A stretch of 64,000 nucleotides of DNA, from the NCBI GenBank assembly GCA_037718865.1, contig JBBJMP010000030.1, positions 1 to 64,000 of the forward strand, given 5' to 3'. The position numbers were made by a program, and so were the translations under genes. Below are positions 15,879 to 24,970 of the stretch, one piece after another (within the stretch, counting starts at the first letter, position 1; each line of letters starts with the position of its first letter). The DNA is from JADCRZ01 sp037718865. Lineage in GTDB: Bacteria; Bacteroidota; Bacteroidia; Chitinophagales; Chitinophagaceae. The notes under the pieces were generated by a model. The model worked only from the letters and a program-made list of their open reading frames with translations. It did not search any database and was not told where the DNA came from.

Positions 15879-16610
15879 TTAAAACCGGGTACCCAGATAA
15901 TGAGGCAACATATCCCTCCAGGTGGGCCAGTCATGTCTCATGTCCTGTCCCCAAACATCGAGTTCATACCAGATTCCTTTACTATACAGAACTCCGGCAA
16001 AACGGCGGGCCGCTTCGGGATCTTCAAAGTCGCCGCTGCCGGTTAAAAGATGGATGTGCCCGCTCCGGCGGATTTGTTCGAGGATATGATGATCCGTAAG
16101 ATTCGGCATATAATGGATCGGGCTGTTAAAGTATACATCCTCATCATAATAGCCGCGGGTGTACTCGGTGAGGTCATAGACCCCACTCATAGCGATGCAT
16201 CCGTTGATCAGGTCGGGTCTTTTAAAAAACAGATTGGCACTATGCAGCGCTCCGAAAGAGGCGCCACAGGTTATGATGGGCGTGTCCCAGCTGGTATTGT
16301 TACGTATAAACGGAACCACTTCATTATAAATATAATCGTTGAACTGCATGTGACGAATGATCTTATGCCTGGGATCCATATTGTGATTCAGCCAGCTTTC
16401 ATTATTTATGCTGTTGACGGAAAAGACCTTGCACTTACCTCCGTTGACGAAAGGGGCAATGGAATCCATGAGCTGAAACCGTTCATATTCCAGGAAGTCG
16501 GCCGCGGCAGTGGGAACCATCAACAGGGCAAAACCATAATGTCCATAAACGGCTACCGGCATTTCTTTATGTAAGGAGGGACTAAACCAGGAGGTTATAT
16601 GTCTTTCCAT
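15879..16610 (-). CDS. putative esterase, alpha/beta-hydrolase fold
   Basis: This 243-aa protein resembles the uncharacterised esterases of the COG4947 type. The nucleophile elbow is GASFG (Ser-118), with a charge-relay Asp probably in GSGDFEDP and the His in MRHDWPTW near the C-terminus. The N-terminal MERHITSWFSPSLHKEMPVAVYGHYG is characteristic, and no signal peptide is seen. The frame is open 11 codons further to 16643, but the ATG at 16610 fits the family start. It converges with aat across a 120-bp AT-rich gap holding the hairpin-like gagca...tgctc. Substrate unknown. Confidence 0.8.
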   Translation of the reverse strand: MERHITSWFSPSLHKEMPVAVYGHYGFALLMVPTAAADFLEYERFQLMDSIAPFVNGGKCKVFSVNSINNESWLNHNMDPRHKIIRHMQFNDYIYNEVVPFIRNNTSWDTPIITCGASFGALHSANLFFKRPDLINGCIAMSGVYDLTEYTRGYYDEDVYFNSPIHYMPNLTDHHILEQIRRSGHIHLLTGSGDFEDPEAARRFAGVLYSKGIWYELDVWGQDMRHDWPTWRDMLPHYLGTRF

Positions 16611-16868
16611 AATCACTTGATTTAAAGCGCTGAAAATAAACAATTATTTATTTGAATGATTTCTTTTCCGGTAATTTTCCCGGATCGGGCCTTCTTAAAT
16701 CTAAAATAATTGATTAACTTTGAAATGAAGCATATATTTACGCTAAGCGGGCGCTATTTATGGCAGGCAAAAATTTTCACTTAACTGTACGGCCCTCTAC
16801 TAAAACCTGGGTTGAACCTATAGGAAACAATAAAAACCTGAGTTTTATTTACAGCTAAATAATTTATC

Positions 16869-16976
16869 ATGAAAAAGATTTTTGACTTATCTAATGCCAG
16901 CACCGGAAAACTGGCATTGATCGTAATTGCACTGTACGCGATCATAGTTGCTATTACTTATTTTAACTTCAGATAA
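16869..16976 (+). CDS. small single-pass membrane protein, 35 aa
   Basis: The ATG frame gives MKKIFDLSNASTGKLALIVI followed by ALYAIIVAITYFNFR. This is a positively charged start, a short loop and one long hydrophobic helix that reaches the C-terminus. A TAACTTTG -7-like element lies at 16715-16722, about 150 bp upstream. No family is recognised. The clean composition in an otherwise intergenic stretch of almost 500 bp argues for a real microprotein. Confidence 0.5.
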   Translation: MKKIFDLSNASTGKLALIVIALYAIIVAITYFNFR

Positions 16977-17126
16977 GCAAACTGTATACACCACACTTTT
17001 CCTTTTGCTGAGCCCTCAGCGCAGGCATTTTATTGGTTAGCCTGATCCAACTAATTACTATATTTCTTCATTTCACTCATTTGCAAATCCTGATTTGAAT
17101 ATATTTGACTGTTTAAATCTTTGCTT

Positions 17127-18026
17127 ATGGACTTCGGACTTTTACCTGCTGAGGAACTGGATGCAGTTAATTTTGAACTGGCGGTGGATTCCGCATTTAC
17201 AACGAAAACGCTGTCATCTGCTGTTAAGCAAACCAATCCCGGGGTTTACATCGGTTGCGCCAAATGGGGACGAAAGGAATGGGTGGGCAAGATTTATCCT
17301 GCCCGGACCAAAGAAGCAAATTTTCTTGACCATTACGTCAGGCATTTTAACAGTATCGAATTGAACGCGACCCATTACAAGGTTCATGGGCCGTCTGTTA
17401 TAGCCAACTGGGCAGCCAAAGCAAATCAGACTAATTTCAGGTTTTGTCCTAAAGTACCCCAATCCATCAGCCATTTCAGCAATCTTATCACGCCGCAGGC
17501 TCAGGAGACCACAAGTAAATTTTTACAGGGAATACTTTCTTTCGGTGAGCACCTCGGTCCCATTTTCCTGCAGCTCAGCGATAAATTTTCGCCGGCAAAA
17601 AAAGAAAACCTGTTCAGTTACCTGAGAAGCCTGCCTTCAGACTTATCTTTTTTTGTCGAGGTCCGTCATCCCGGCTGGTTTGCGGATACCCTGATCAGAG
17701 AGGAATACTTAAATACACTCAAGGATTATGGCGTAGGAGCCGTAATAACCGATACAGCAGGCAGAAGGGACTGTGTGCATATGGAACTGACGGTACCGAA
17801 GGCTTTCATCCGTTTCGTCGGAAATAACTTACATCGTACAGATTACACGCGGATCGATGCCTGGGTTCAACGCATAAAATACTGGTTGGATAATGGTTTA
17901 CAGGAGGTGTATTTTTTCATGCATCATTCTGACGAGAAAGATTCTCCCGCATCATGCGCATATGTTGTCGAGCAGGTGAACAGGCACTGTAATTTGCAGT
18001 TGATAAAACCGCAGTTTTTGGTGTGA
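17127..18026 (+). CDS. DUF72 family protein
   Basis: The 299-aa protein belongs to DUF72 (COG1801), a TIM-barrel family without an agreed biochemical role. Family marks are VYIGCAKWGRKEWVGKIYP, the FNSIELNATHY segment, FRFCPKVPQSISH, LGPIFLQL, FFVEVRHPGWF, ADT-like TDTAGRRD and VRFVGNNLH-type FIRFVGNN, then the C-terminal YFFMHHSDE. An in-frame TTG exists at 17121; the ATG at 17127 is used. It converges on the exonuclease/GIY-YIG gene. Confidence 0.93.
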   Translation: MDFGLLPAEELDAVNFELAVDSAFTTKTLSSAVKQTNPGVYIGCAKWGRKEWVGKIYPARTKEANFLDHYVRHFNSIELNATHYKVHGPSVIANWAAKANQTNFRFCPKVPQSISHFSNLITPQAQETTSKFLQGILSFGEHLGPIFLQLSDKFSPAKKENLFSYLRSLPSDLSFFVEVRHPGWFADTLIREEYLNTLKDYGVGAVITDTAGRRDCVHMELTVPKAFIRFVGNNLHRTDYTRIDAWVQRIKYWLDNGLQEVYFFMHHSDEKDSPASCAYVVEQVNRHCNLQLIKPQFLV

Positions 18027-18147
18027 GATGTGAAAGGTGAGAGGTAAGATGTGGAATAAAATCTTCGACATTATTCTGACCTTTCACATCTCACTTTTCA
18101 CATCTCACTTTTCACATCTCACATCTCCCATCTTACATCTCACAATC
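18022..18147. repeat. 15-bp inverted repeat and CACATCTCAC iterations between convergent genes
   Basis: GTGAGATGTGAAAGG (18023-18037) is the exact complement of 18080-18094. Beyond it the phrase TTTCACATCTCAC is repeated two to three more times to 18147. It lies between two converging genes and could end transcription from both sides. Similar CACATCTCAC phrases appear at 35198-35217 and 51564-51590, again at gene ends. Confidence 0.65.
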
Positions 18148-18150
18148 TAA

Positions 18151-19479
18151 TCAAAACCCGACCTTCAGATGCGGATACTTCTCCGCATACTGATAAACCA
18201 GTCCGCGTATATAGTCGTTATCCGGATACGGCGTAAGGTTTGATTTCAGTTCATCAATATCTGAAATCAGGTAATGCTGGGGCAGGTAACCCATTCCATA
18301 GAATCTTCCCTGTTCCACCAGCAGGCAACTTTGCTCCGTTTGCAATTTGCCGTTTCCCATTAGGGCAAAACTGGGTAATCGCCGACCGAGGGTTTCAATG
18401 GCCTGCATTACGCGGCCATTATACATGACAGGATCTTCTTCTATCGTAACCATATTTTTATTTACAAAACAAAGTCCTTCATCCAATTGAAAATCCCTGA
18501 CCAGCTTCCTCAACAAAGCATAGCCCTGTTGCAGTATGGTAAACGTATACAGCGGCTGCAGGTGTTTTCGTTTTTTCTCAATGCCTAATCGCAGGTAGCC
18601 GTTCTGGTCCTCGAACGAGTACAAGCCATAACTATGTTCAAAACGCTTCTGGCTGCGGTTGTATTCAGGCCACAGACGGCGGATCTCTGCACTTTCGAGG
18701 ATCAAAGCCATGAGTTCGCTGCCGCAGACCTGGTGAGTGATGCTGTAAACGTTCCGGAGAAATTCCTGTTTACGCCTGCTCTTATCGTTATTGCAAAAGT
18801 GGCTCTTTACCCTTTGCAGCAGGTTCCTGGCCTTCCCGACATAGATGATCTTGTTCTTTTGATTGTGGAAATAATAAACGCCAGGCAGACCCGGCAATTG
18901 ATCTATTTGCTCAACAGGTAAATGAGGAGGTAGATATTGCTCCTTGCACTTTCCCTTCAGCATGAATTGCACATGCCCGCCAGTATCTGCGCGGAGTATC
19001 CTGGAGAACAACTCAACCGTGGCCGCCGCATCCCCGATGGCCCGGTGCCGGTCCTTTATCAGGATATCCAGTTCCCTGCAAATAGAACCTAGTCCATATT
19101 TAGTGTAACCCGGAAACACTTTTTTGCTTAAGCGGACCGTACAAAGCTTTTTACAGTTCAACTCAAAACCATGCTGTTGCAAGTGATGCTTGATAAAGGA
19201 ATAATCAAAATTCACATTATGGGCAACGAATATTTTTCCCTGCAACAGATTAAAGATATGGGCAGCGACCTCTTCAAACCGGGGTGCACCATAAACCATC
19301 TCGTTGGAAATGCCGGTTAAAGCAGTAATATACCTGGGTATGGGAATGCCGGGATTTATAAGGGTATGATAATGCCCTTCTATGCTGTTTCCATCATGCA
19401 GGAATATGGCTATCTCCGTTATGCCATTGGCTCCTGCATAACCTCCGGTAGTCTCAATATCTATGATTGCAAACGACAC
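18151..19479 (-). CDS. DnaQ-type 3'-5' exonuclease fused to GIY-YIG endonuclease domain
   Basis: This 442-aa fusion is probably a DNA-repair nuclease. The N-terminal half (1-165) is a DEDDh exonuclease: FAIIDIETTG (Asp/Glu), GKIFVAHNVNFDYSFI and HRAIGDAAAT (His and Asp), as in the proofreading subunit epsilon. The second half starts with LPGLPGVYYFHNQKNKIIYV and GKARNLLQRVKSHF, a UvrC-like GIY-YIG fold (YY...YVG, Arg, and later Glu in ALILESAEIRRLWPEYN). A C-terminal domain of about 150 residues is less conserved. Such fusions resemble Cho-like UvrC homologues. The ATG at 19479 starts directly at the exonuclease strand. Confidence 0.9.
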   Translation of the reverse strand: MSFAIIDIETTGGYAGANGITEIAIFLHDGNSIEGHYHTLINPGIPIPRYITALTGISNEMVYGAPRFEEVAAHIFNLLQGKIFVAHNVNFDYSFIKHHLQQHGFELNCKKLCTVRLSKKVFPGYTKYGLGSICRELDILIKDRHRAIGDAAATVELFSRILRADTGGHVQFMLKGKCKEQYLPPHLPVEQIDQLPGLPGVYYFHNQKNKIIYVGKARNLLQRVKSHFCNNDKSRRKQEFLRNVYSITHQVCGSELMALILESAEIRRLWPEYNRSQKRFEHSYGLYSFEDQNGYLRLGIEKKRKHLQPLYTFTILQQGYALLRKLVRDFQLDEGLCFVNKNMVTIEEDPVMYNGRVMQAIETLGRRLPSFALMGNGKLQTEQSCLLVEQGRFYGMGYLPQHYLISDIDELKSNLTPYPDNDYIRGLVYQYAEKYPHLKVGF

Positions 19480-19511
19480 GTGACAAATTTAAAAGCTAAA
19501 ATACTAATCTT

Positions 19512-19547
19512 TTTGGCAATTTAATCTTTGCTGATTGATTACATTTG
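19512..19547 (+). promoter_or_regulatory. probable valS promoter
   Basis: TTTG (19512-19515) and TACATTTG (19540-19547) fit -33 and -7 elements, with a slightly long 24-base spacing. It places the start of transcription about 20 bases before the ATG at 19572 and so argues against the in-frame TTG at 19545, which lies inside the -7 box. Confidence 0.4.
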
Positions 19548-19571
19548 CCATCCTTAAATTGGCCTTTGTTC

Positions 19572-22190
19572 ATGGAGTTATCTAAAAATTATTTGCCGGA
19601 TACCACAGAAGCAAGGTGGTACGCGCATTGGCTGGAGAAGGGCTATTTCAACAGCAGCCCTGACAACCGAAAAGCATTCACCGTGGTTATTCCACCACCC
19701 AATATTACCGGTGTCCTGCATATGGGACATACCTTAAATGAAACCGTGCAGGACATACTGGTCAGGAAGGCAAGAATGAGCGGCTTTAATGCATGCTGGG
19801 TTCCAGGCAGCGATCATGCCTCTATTGCAACCGAAGCCCGGGTTGGAAATATGCTTAAAGAAAAAGGCATCGAAAAAGCCAACCTTACCCGCGAAGAATT
19901 TTTGAAATATACCTTTGAATGGAAGGAAAAATATGGAAACATCATCTACAGCCAGATAGCAAGGCTTGGATGCAGCGTGGACTGGAACAGGGTAAGTTTC
20001 ACCATGGACGGTCACTATTACAAAGCGGTCATTACGGTTTTTGTGGACCTCTTTAATAAAGGCCTGATCTACCGCGGGGCAAGAATGATCAACTGGGATC
20101 CTGCAGCCAAAACAGCCCTAAGCGATGAAGAAGTAGAGTACAGGGATGTTGAGGGGAAGTTGTATTTTATCAGGTATTATTTGGAAGAAAGTGAGACTCA
20201 AAACTACATTCTCATAGCCACCCAACGCCCGGAAACCATCATGGGTGATACTGCCATCTGTGTTAACCCGGCTGACGAACGATATAATCACCTGCACGGA
20301 TCTTTTGCCTATGTGCCGCTGATCAACCGCCGCATTCCGATCATTGCCGATGAATACGTTTCAACCGAATTTGGCACGGGCGCCCTTAAAGTAACGCCGG
20401 CACATGACCTCAACGACTATAACCTGGGATTGAAATACAACCTCGAGATAGTGGATACCCTGAACGAAGACGGAACGCTCAGTGAAGCCGCCCAGCTCTA
20501 TGTCGGGGAAGATCGATTTGCAGCGCGTCACAAGATCATCAGCGAGTTAACCGAAAAGGGTTTTTTAAGTAAAGTAGAAACGTATCCAAGCCGCCTGGGA
20601 TATAGCCAGCGTTCCGGCGCCGTCGTTGAACCAAAAATTTCCACCCAGTGGTTCGTCAAAATGAAGGATATGGCTGAACCCGCTTTGCAGGCCGTAGTTA
20701 ATGGAGACATCCGGATCCACCCGGCCGACCGCTTCCTGGCTACCTACAAATACTGGATGGAGAACGTGGAAGACTGGTGCATAAGCAGGCAACTGTGGTG
20801 GGGACAACAAATACCGGCCTGGTACGATGAAGAAGGAAATATGGCCGTGGCTGAAACGGAAGAAAAGGCCAGGGCCGTATTCATTGACCGGTTTGGATTG
20901 ATCCGTGGTGAACTAAGGCAGGACGAAGACGTACTCGATACCTGGTTCTCCTCGTGGCTTTGGCCCATTGAAGTTTTTCACGGCATTAGTCAGCCGGGGA
21001 ATAATGATATCAATTATTATTATCCCGGCTCCGTATTGGTAACGGGTCAAGATATCATTTTCTTCTGGGTAGCCAGGATGATCATGGCAGGCATGGAGTA
21101 CAAAAAGCAGATACCCTTTCAACATGTTTACTTTACAGGCATGGTCCGTGACAAGCTGGGAAGAAAAATGAGTAAAAGCCTGGGTAACTCCCCCGACCTG
21201 CTGGCCTTGATTGATAAATACGGGGCCGATGCGGTTCGTTTTGGCATCATGATATCCTCCCCTGCGGGCAACGACCTGCTTTTTGATGAAGGCAGCCTGG
21301 AACAGGGCAGAAATTTCAATAATAAATTATGGAACGCACTAAAGCTGGTAAAGAGCTGGCAGGCTAAAGTAGACCCATCCCAATCCAGGGCGGATCAATT
21401 TGCCACCAGCTGGTTTGAAAGCCGGTTATATGAGGCATGGACTGAAATTGATGCTTTGATAGACCAATTTCGTTTAAGTGAAGCTTTAAAAACCATTTAT
21501 TCACTGATCTGGGATGATTTCTGCAGTTGGTACCTCGAGTGGGCCAAACCTGGCTTTGAACAATCCGTTTCACCGGATGTCTACAACAAAACTGTGGAAT
21601 TTTTTACTGAACTGGTGCAAATGCTGCACCCTTTTATGCCTTTTATTACTGAAGAGATCTACCACCTGCTGGCTGAAAGGGAAGATGACCTTTGTATAAG
21701 ACCATTCTCCGTGATCAGATCGAAGATCCCTGATGTTTTACAGGATGGGATTTTTTTGAAAGAAGTGATCACCGCCATACGTGAGGCACGAACGAAACAC
21801 CAGTTCAGGAGCCGCGATGAGATACAACTCAGCATTGACACACCATCACCCGACACCTACTACAGGGTTCAACACGTTTTAGCTAAACAGGTTAACGCCG
21901 GCACCATTGAATTTTCAGAAAGGGCAGCTGAAAATGCCATAGCTTTAGTTATCGGAAAAGATAAGGTATATATTCAATCCGATAAACCCGTAAATACGGC
22001 AGGCCAAAAAGAAGGTTTGTTGAAAGAACTGGATTATTTGAAAGGATTTATTCTATCTGTTGACAATAAGCTCAGAAATGAACGTTTTGTGCAACACGCC
22101 AAACCGGAGGTGGTTGAATTGGAAAGAAGAAAAAAGGCAGATGCCGAAACCAAGTTGAAGGTGCTGCAGGAAAGCCTGGCCAATCTATAA
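19572..22190 (+). CDS. valS: valine--tRNA ligase
   Basis: ValS charges tRNA-Val and edits misloaded Thr. The 872-aa class I synthetase shows PPPNITGVLHMGH (HIGH motif, about 41-53), the CP1 editing domain (ATQRPETIMGDTAI, GTGALKVTPAHD), a tRNA-contact region, and GRKMSKSLGNS (KMSKS, near residue 532). A helical anticodon-binding domain and the C-terminal ValS coiled-coil arm (LKELDYLKGF... ERFVQHAKPEVV) complete the normal length. An upstream TTG at 19545 is rejected in favour of the ATG. Confidence 0.98.
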   Translation: MELSKNYLPDTTEARWYAHWLEKGYFNSSPDNRKAFTVVIPPPNITGVLHMGHTLNETVQDILVRKARMSGFNACWVPGSDHASIATEARVGNMLKEKGIEKANLTREEFLKYTFEWKEKYGNIIYSQIARLGCSVDWNRVSFTMDGHYYKAVITVFVDLFNKGLIYRGARMINWDPAAKTALSDEEVEYRDVEGKLYFIRYYLEESETQNYILIATQRPETIMGDTAICVNPADERYNHLHGSFAYVPLINRRIPIIADEYVSTEFGTGALKVTPAHDLNDYNLGLKYNLEIVDTLNEDGTLSEAAQLYVGEDRFAARHKIISELTEKGFLSKVETYPSRLGYSQRSGAVVEPKISTQWFVKMKDMAEPALQAVVNGDIRIHPADRFLATYKYWMENVEDWCISRQLWWGQQIPAWYDEEGNMAVAETEEKARAVFIDRFGLIRGELRQDEDVLDTWFSSWLWPIEVFHGISQPGNNDINYYYPGSVLVTGQDIIFFWVARMIMAGMEYKKQIPFQHVYFTGMVRDKLGRKMSKSLGNSPDLLALIDKYGADAVRFGIMISSPAGNDLLFDEGSLEQGRNFNNKLWNALKLVKSWQAKVDPSQSRADQFATSWFESRLYEAWTEIDALIDQFRLSEALKTIYSLIWDDFCSWYLEWAKPGFEQSVSPDVYNKTVEFFTELVQMLHPFMPFITEEIYHLLAEREDDLCIRPFSVIRSKIPDVLQDGIFLKEVITAIREARTKHQFRSRDEIQLSIDTPSPDTYYRVQHVLAKQVNAGTIEFSERAAENAIALVIGKDKVYIQSDKPVNTAGQKEGLLKELDYLKGFILSVDNKLRNERFVQHAKPEVVELERRKKADAETKLKVLQESLANL

Positions 22191-22225
22191 AAAATATTTC
22201 GGGTCATTCCGCGTTTAACAACAAC

Positions 22226-24961
22226 ATGCGTAGGCGTATTAAACGTTTAAAAATACTTCTCTTATTTACTTTACTGTCAGTAGTTAACATGCATGGGCAG
22301 GTAAATATAGGGTTTACCACGCTGGATACGGTTTGTGTGAATACGCCAGTAAACATTACCAATACAACTACCGGAGCCAGTAATTACTATTGGAACTTTT
22401 GTGTGGCAGACATTAGTAAGATCACACCTACTGCTGTAAATCTTGGAAATCCGGGAGGAAGACTGGCCAATCCGGTATTTATGGATTATGTTTTCTATAA
22501 TAACAATTATTACGGCTTTTCGACAAACTATAATCCGGGCAATTTAATACGAATGGATTTTGGGAACAGCCTGCTGAATACGCCTACCTCTATAAATCTG
22601 GGAAACTTCGGAGGCATCATTCCTCCAGGACCAGGAGCAGAAGGTATACAGGTTGTAGAAAATGAAGGAAAATGGTACGCCATAATTGTAGCAGGATACA
22701 CACCCTCCGGAAGTACCCCCCGAATTCTTAAAATAGACTTTGGCTCAAACCTTACCAATACGGCTCCAATAGCTACTAACTGGGGAAATCTTGGAGACCT
22801 CTATCAGCCTATAGACCTGCATGTTTTTAAAGAGAACAACGACTGGTACGGATTTACCGTTAATGCTGAAAACAATACCATCACCCGTTTCAATTTTACC
22901 AATAGTTTTGACAATACACCGACTGCTATAAATTTGGGTAATATCGGTAACCTGTTATATCCCACGGGTATTTACGCCATTGACGACAACGGGTTTTGGA
23001 GAGTATTTGTGGTGAACGGAGGACTTCGTAGTAACACAGCAAACAGTGGTAACTACTCGCTTACGAGGTTAGACTTTGGAAACTCGCTGTTAAATATTCC
23101 TGCTGGTGTTAACCTGGGTAATCCGGGTAACATGCTGCACCATCCCCGTGATCTTACGATTATGAAATCATGCGATCAGGTCATCGGCTTTGCTGTAAAT
23201 GGAAATTCAAGTTATAACAATATTGTTCAATTAAATTTTAATAACCAACTTTCTTCCACACCTGTAATCACATCTTTTGGTAATGTGGGCAATCTTAGTT
23301 TTCCGCATTCCATTTCCAAGTTATTCAGGATCAATAATGACTTGTATAGTTTTGTAACAAACGTTGCTAACAATTCTCTGACACGTTTAAGATTCGCAGG
23401 CTGCAGTAATGCAAGCATTTCCAGCTCAAGCCTTCAGTATCCGCCGGCAATAGTTTATAACACGCCCGGCACATATAATATAAATCTATCGGTTGATGAA
23501 GGCTTACCCACGCAATCTTCTGTTTGCCGTAATGTGGTAGTTGTAGCCGCTAAAGGCGCACCGTTACAGAGCAAAACCGCCTGTAAAGGCGATACCCTGC
23601 TTATACAATCTCCAGCTTCATCACCTTATTTTCTATGGAATACCGGTACTACCGCTTCATCGATCAAAGTAACCAGTTCAGGAACTTATTGGGTAGAGTA
23701 TGATGTATTCAATTGCCCGGCAAGGGATAGTTTTCTGGTTGAATTCAAAGATCTGCCAACCATACAAGCCCGGACCGATACCTCGGTATGCAGGGGCGAT
23801 TCAGTCCGGCTGTTCTTAACCGGCCAGCCGGCTTACAGGTACAGGTGGACGCCCTCTACAGGAATATCTAACATAAACATAGCTTCACCTGTTGCGGCTC
23901 CCGCTTCAACCACATCTTATATCGTTACTGCAACGGATGCCCTGGGCTGCACAACAACCGATACCGCAACCATATTTGTAAACGCATTGCCCGTCGTGAC
24001 AAAAAGCAGCGACATGACCAAGTGTTCGAATGATAGTGTGCAACTAACGGCGGGAGGTGGAATACAATATGAATGGAGCCCTTCATACGGGCTGGCGGTA
24101 ACAAATATTGCCAACCCGTTTACGACGACCGATAAAACGATTAAATATTATGTAACCGTTACAGGCAATAATGGCTGTAACGCCATCGATTCGGTACTGG
24201 TACAGATAAAGGCAAAGTCTGATTTTGCGATAAGTCCGGCAAACAGTTCATTATGTAAAGGAGACAGCACCCGGCTTACGGCCAGCGGAGGAGATACGTA
24301 TAGATGGATTGGCGGATCAACTGGTAATTCCCGTTCACCTTTCGTCATTGTATCCCCTTCAAGTACTACCGTTTATACTGTTGAGATCACCGAAACTGGC
24401 TGTAATATTTCAGATACGGTTTCTTCAACGATAAGGGTTAACCAGCCTCCATCCATATCTTTATCGAAATCCAACGATATAGATTGCAGCCTGGGCAGGG
24501 CATTGTTGTCTGCTTCAGGAGCAGCTAGTTACAAATGGTCGCCCGCAAACGGCCTTTCTAATGTTCTTATACCGAACCCCGTTGCCACTCCCGGTCAAAC
24601 AACCACTTATCACGTGCTCGCCACATCTGCTTTTGGCTGCATGACTAATGACAGCATTACAGTAAAAGTTGACTATTCATCAAAAAACAGCGCTTTCCTG
24701 GTGGCAAATGGGTTTACCCCTAATGATGACGGCATAAACGATTGTTTCAGCGTTAAAAATTGGGGCACGTTTATAAGTTTCGAAATGTCGGTCTACAATC
24801 GATGGGGTCAAAAAGTATTCTTTACCAAAGATCCCGGCAATTGCTGGAATGGCACGTATAAAGGAATAAAACAACAGTCAGCAACGTTCGTGTACCAGAT
24901 AAAAGCAGTAACTGAATGTGGAAGTGTTTACCGAAATGGAACCGTAGTATTGATGAGGTAA
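22226..24961 (+). CDS. secreted T9SS cargo protein with beta-propeller-like repeats and gliding-motility C-terminal domain
   Basis: This 911-aa secreted protein has a signal peptide (residues 1 to about 25, ending MHGQ). An N-terminal region of repeated blades (about 60-400) has the theme NLGNxG...P....FxENNxWYGFxxN...LTRLDFGNSLLNTP, resembling a beta-propeller. PKD/Ig-like modules follow (CKGDTLLI..., CRGDSVRL..., CSNDSVQLTA, CKGDSTRLTA). The C-terminal type IX domain (FTPNDDGINDCF, YNRWGQKVFF, CWNGTYKG; about 825-911) ends in a typical VVLMR. The cell-surface protein probably binds polymer or another ligand. It starts 35 bp after valS but is functionally unrelated; no PorP neighbour is present. 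Confidence 0.9.
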   Translation: MRRRIKRLKILLLFTLLSVVNMHGQVNIGFTTLDTVCVNTPVNITNTTTGASNYYWNFCVADISKITPTAVNLGNPGGRLANPVFMDYVFYNNNYYGFSTNYNPGNLIRMDFGNSLLNTPTSINLGNFGGIIPPGPGAEGIQVVENEGKWYAIIVAGYTPSGSTPRILKIDFGSNLTNTAPIATNWGNLGDLYQPIDLHVFKENNDWYGFTVNAENNTITRFNFTNSFDNTPTAINLGNIGNLLYPTGIYAIDDNGFWRVFVVNGGLRSNTANSGNYSLTRLDFGNSLLNIPAGVNLGNPGNMLHHPRDLTIMKSCDQVIGFAVNGNSSYNNIVQLNFNNQLSSTPVITSFGNVGNLSFPHSISKLFRINNDLYSFVTNVANNSLTRLRFAGCSNASISSSSLQYPPAIVYNTPGTYNINLSVDEGLPTQSSVCRNVVVVAAKGAPLQSKTACKGDTLLIQSPASSPYFLWNTGTTASSIKVTSSGTYWVEYDVFNCPARDSFLVEFKDLPTIQARTDTSVCRGDSVRLFLTGQPAYRYRWTPSTGISNINIASPVAAPASTTSYIVTATDALGCTTTDTATIFVNALPVVTKSSDMTKCSNDSVQLTAGGGIQYEWSPSYGLAVTNIANPFTTTDKTIKYYVTVTGNNGCNAIDSVLVQIKAKSDFAISPANSSLCKGDSTRLTASGGDTYRWIGGSTGNSRSPFVIVSPSSTTVYTVEITETGCNISDTVSSTIRVNQPPSISLSKSNDIDCSLGRALLSASGAASYKWSPANGLSNVLIPNPVATPGQTTTYHVLATSAFGCMTNDSITVKVDYSSKNSAFLVANGFTPNDDGINDCFSVKNWGTFISFEMSVYNRWGQKVFFTKDPGNCWNGTYKGIKQQSATFVYQIKAVTECGSVYRNGTVVLMR

Positions 24962-24970
24962 GTAATTATT

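Noticed and set aside
17051..17236. Serine-rich minus-strand frame upstream of the DUF72 gene
   Set aside because: It overlaps the DUF72 N-terminus on the opposite strand and has no independent support.
14499..22190. T-box or similar regulation linking tRNA-Val and valS
   Set aside because: The two are 5 kb apart on opposite strands. The valS leader is short, about 20 bases by the promoter call, with no room for a T-box.
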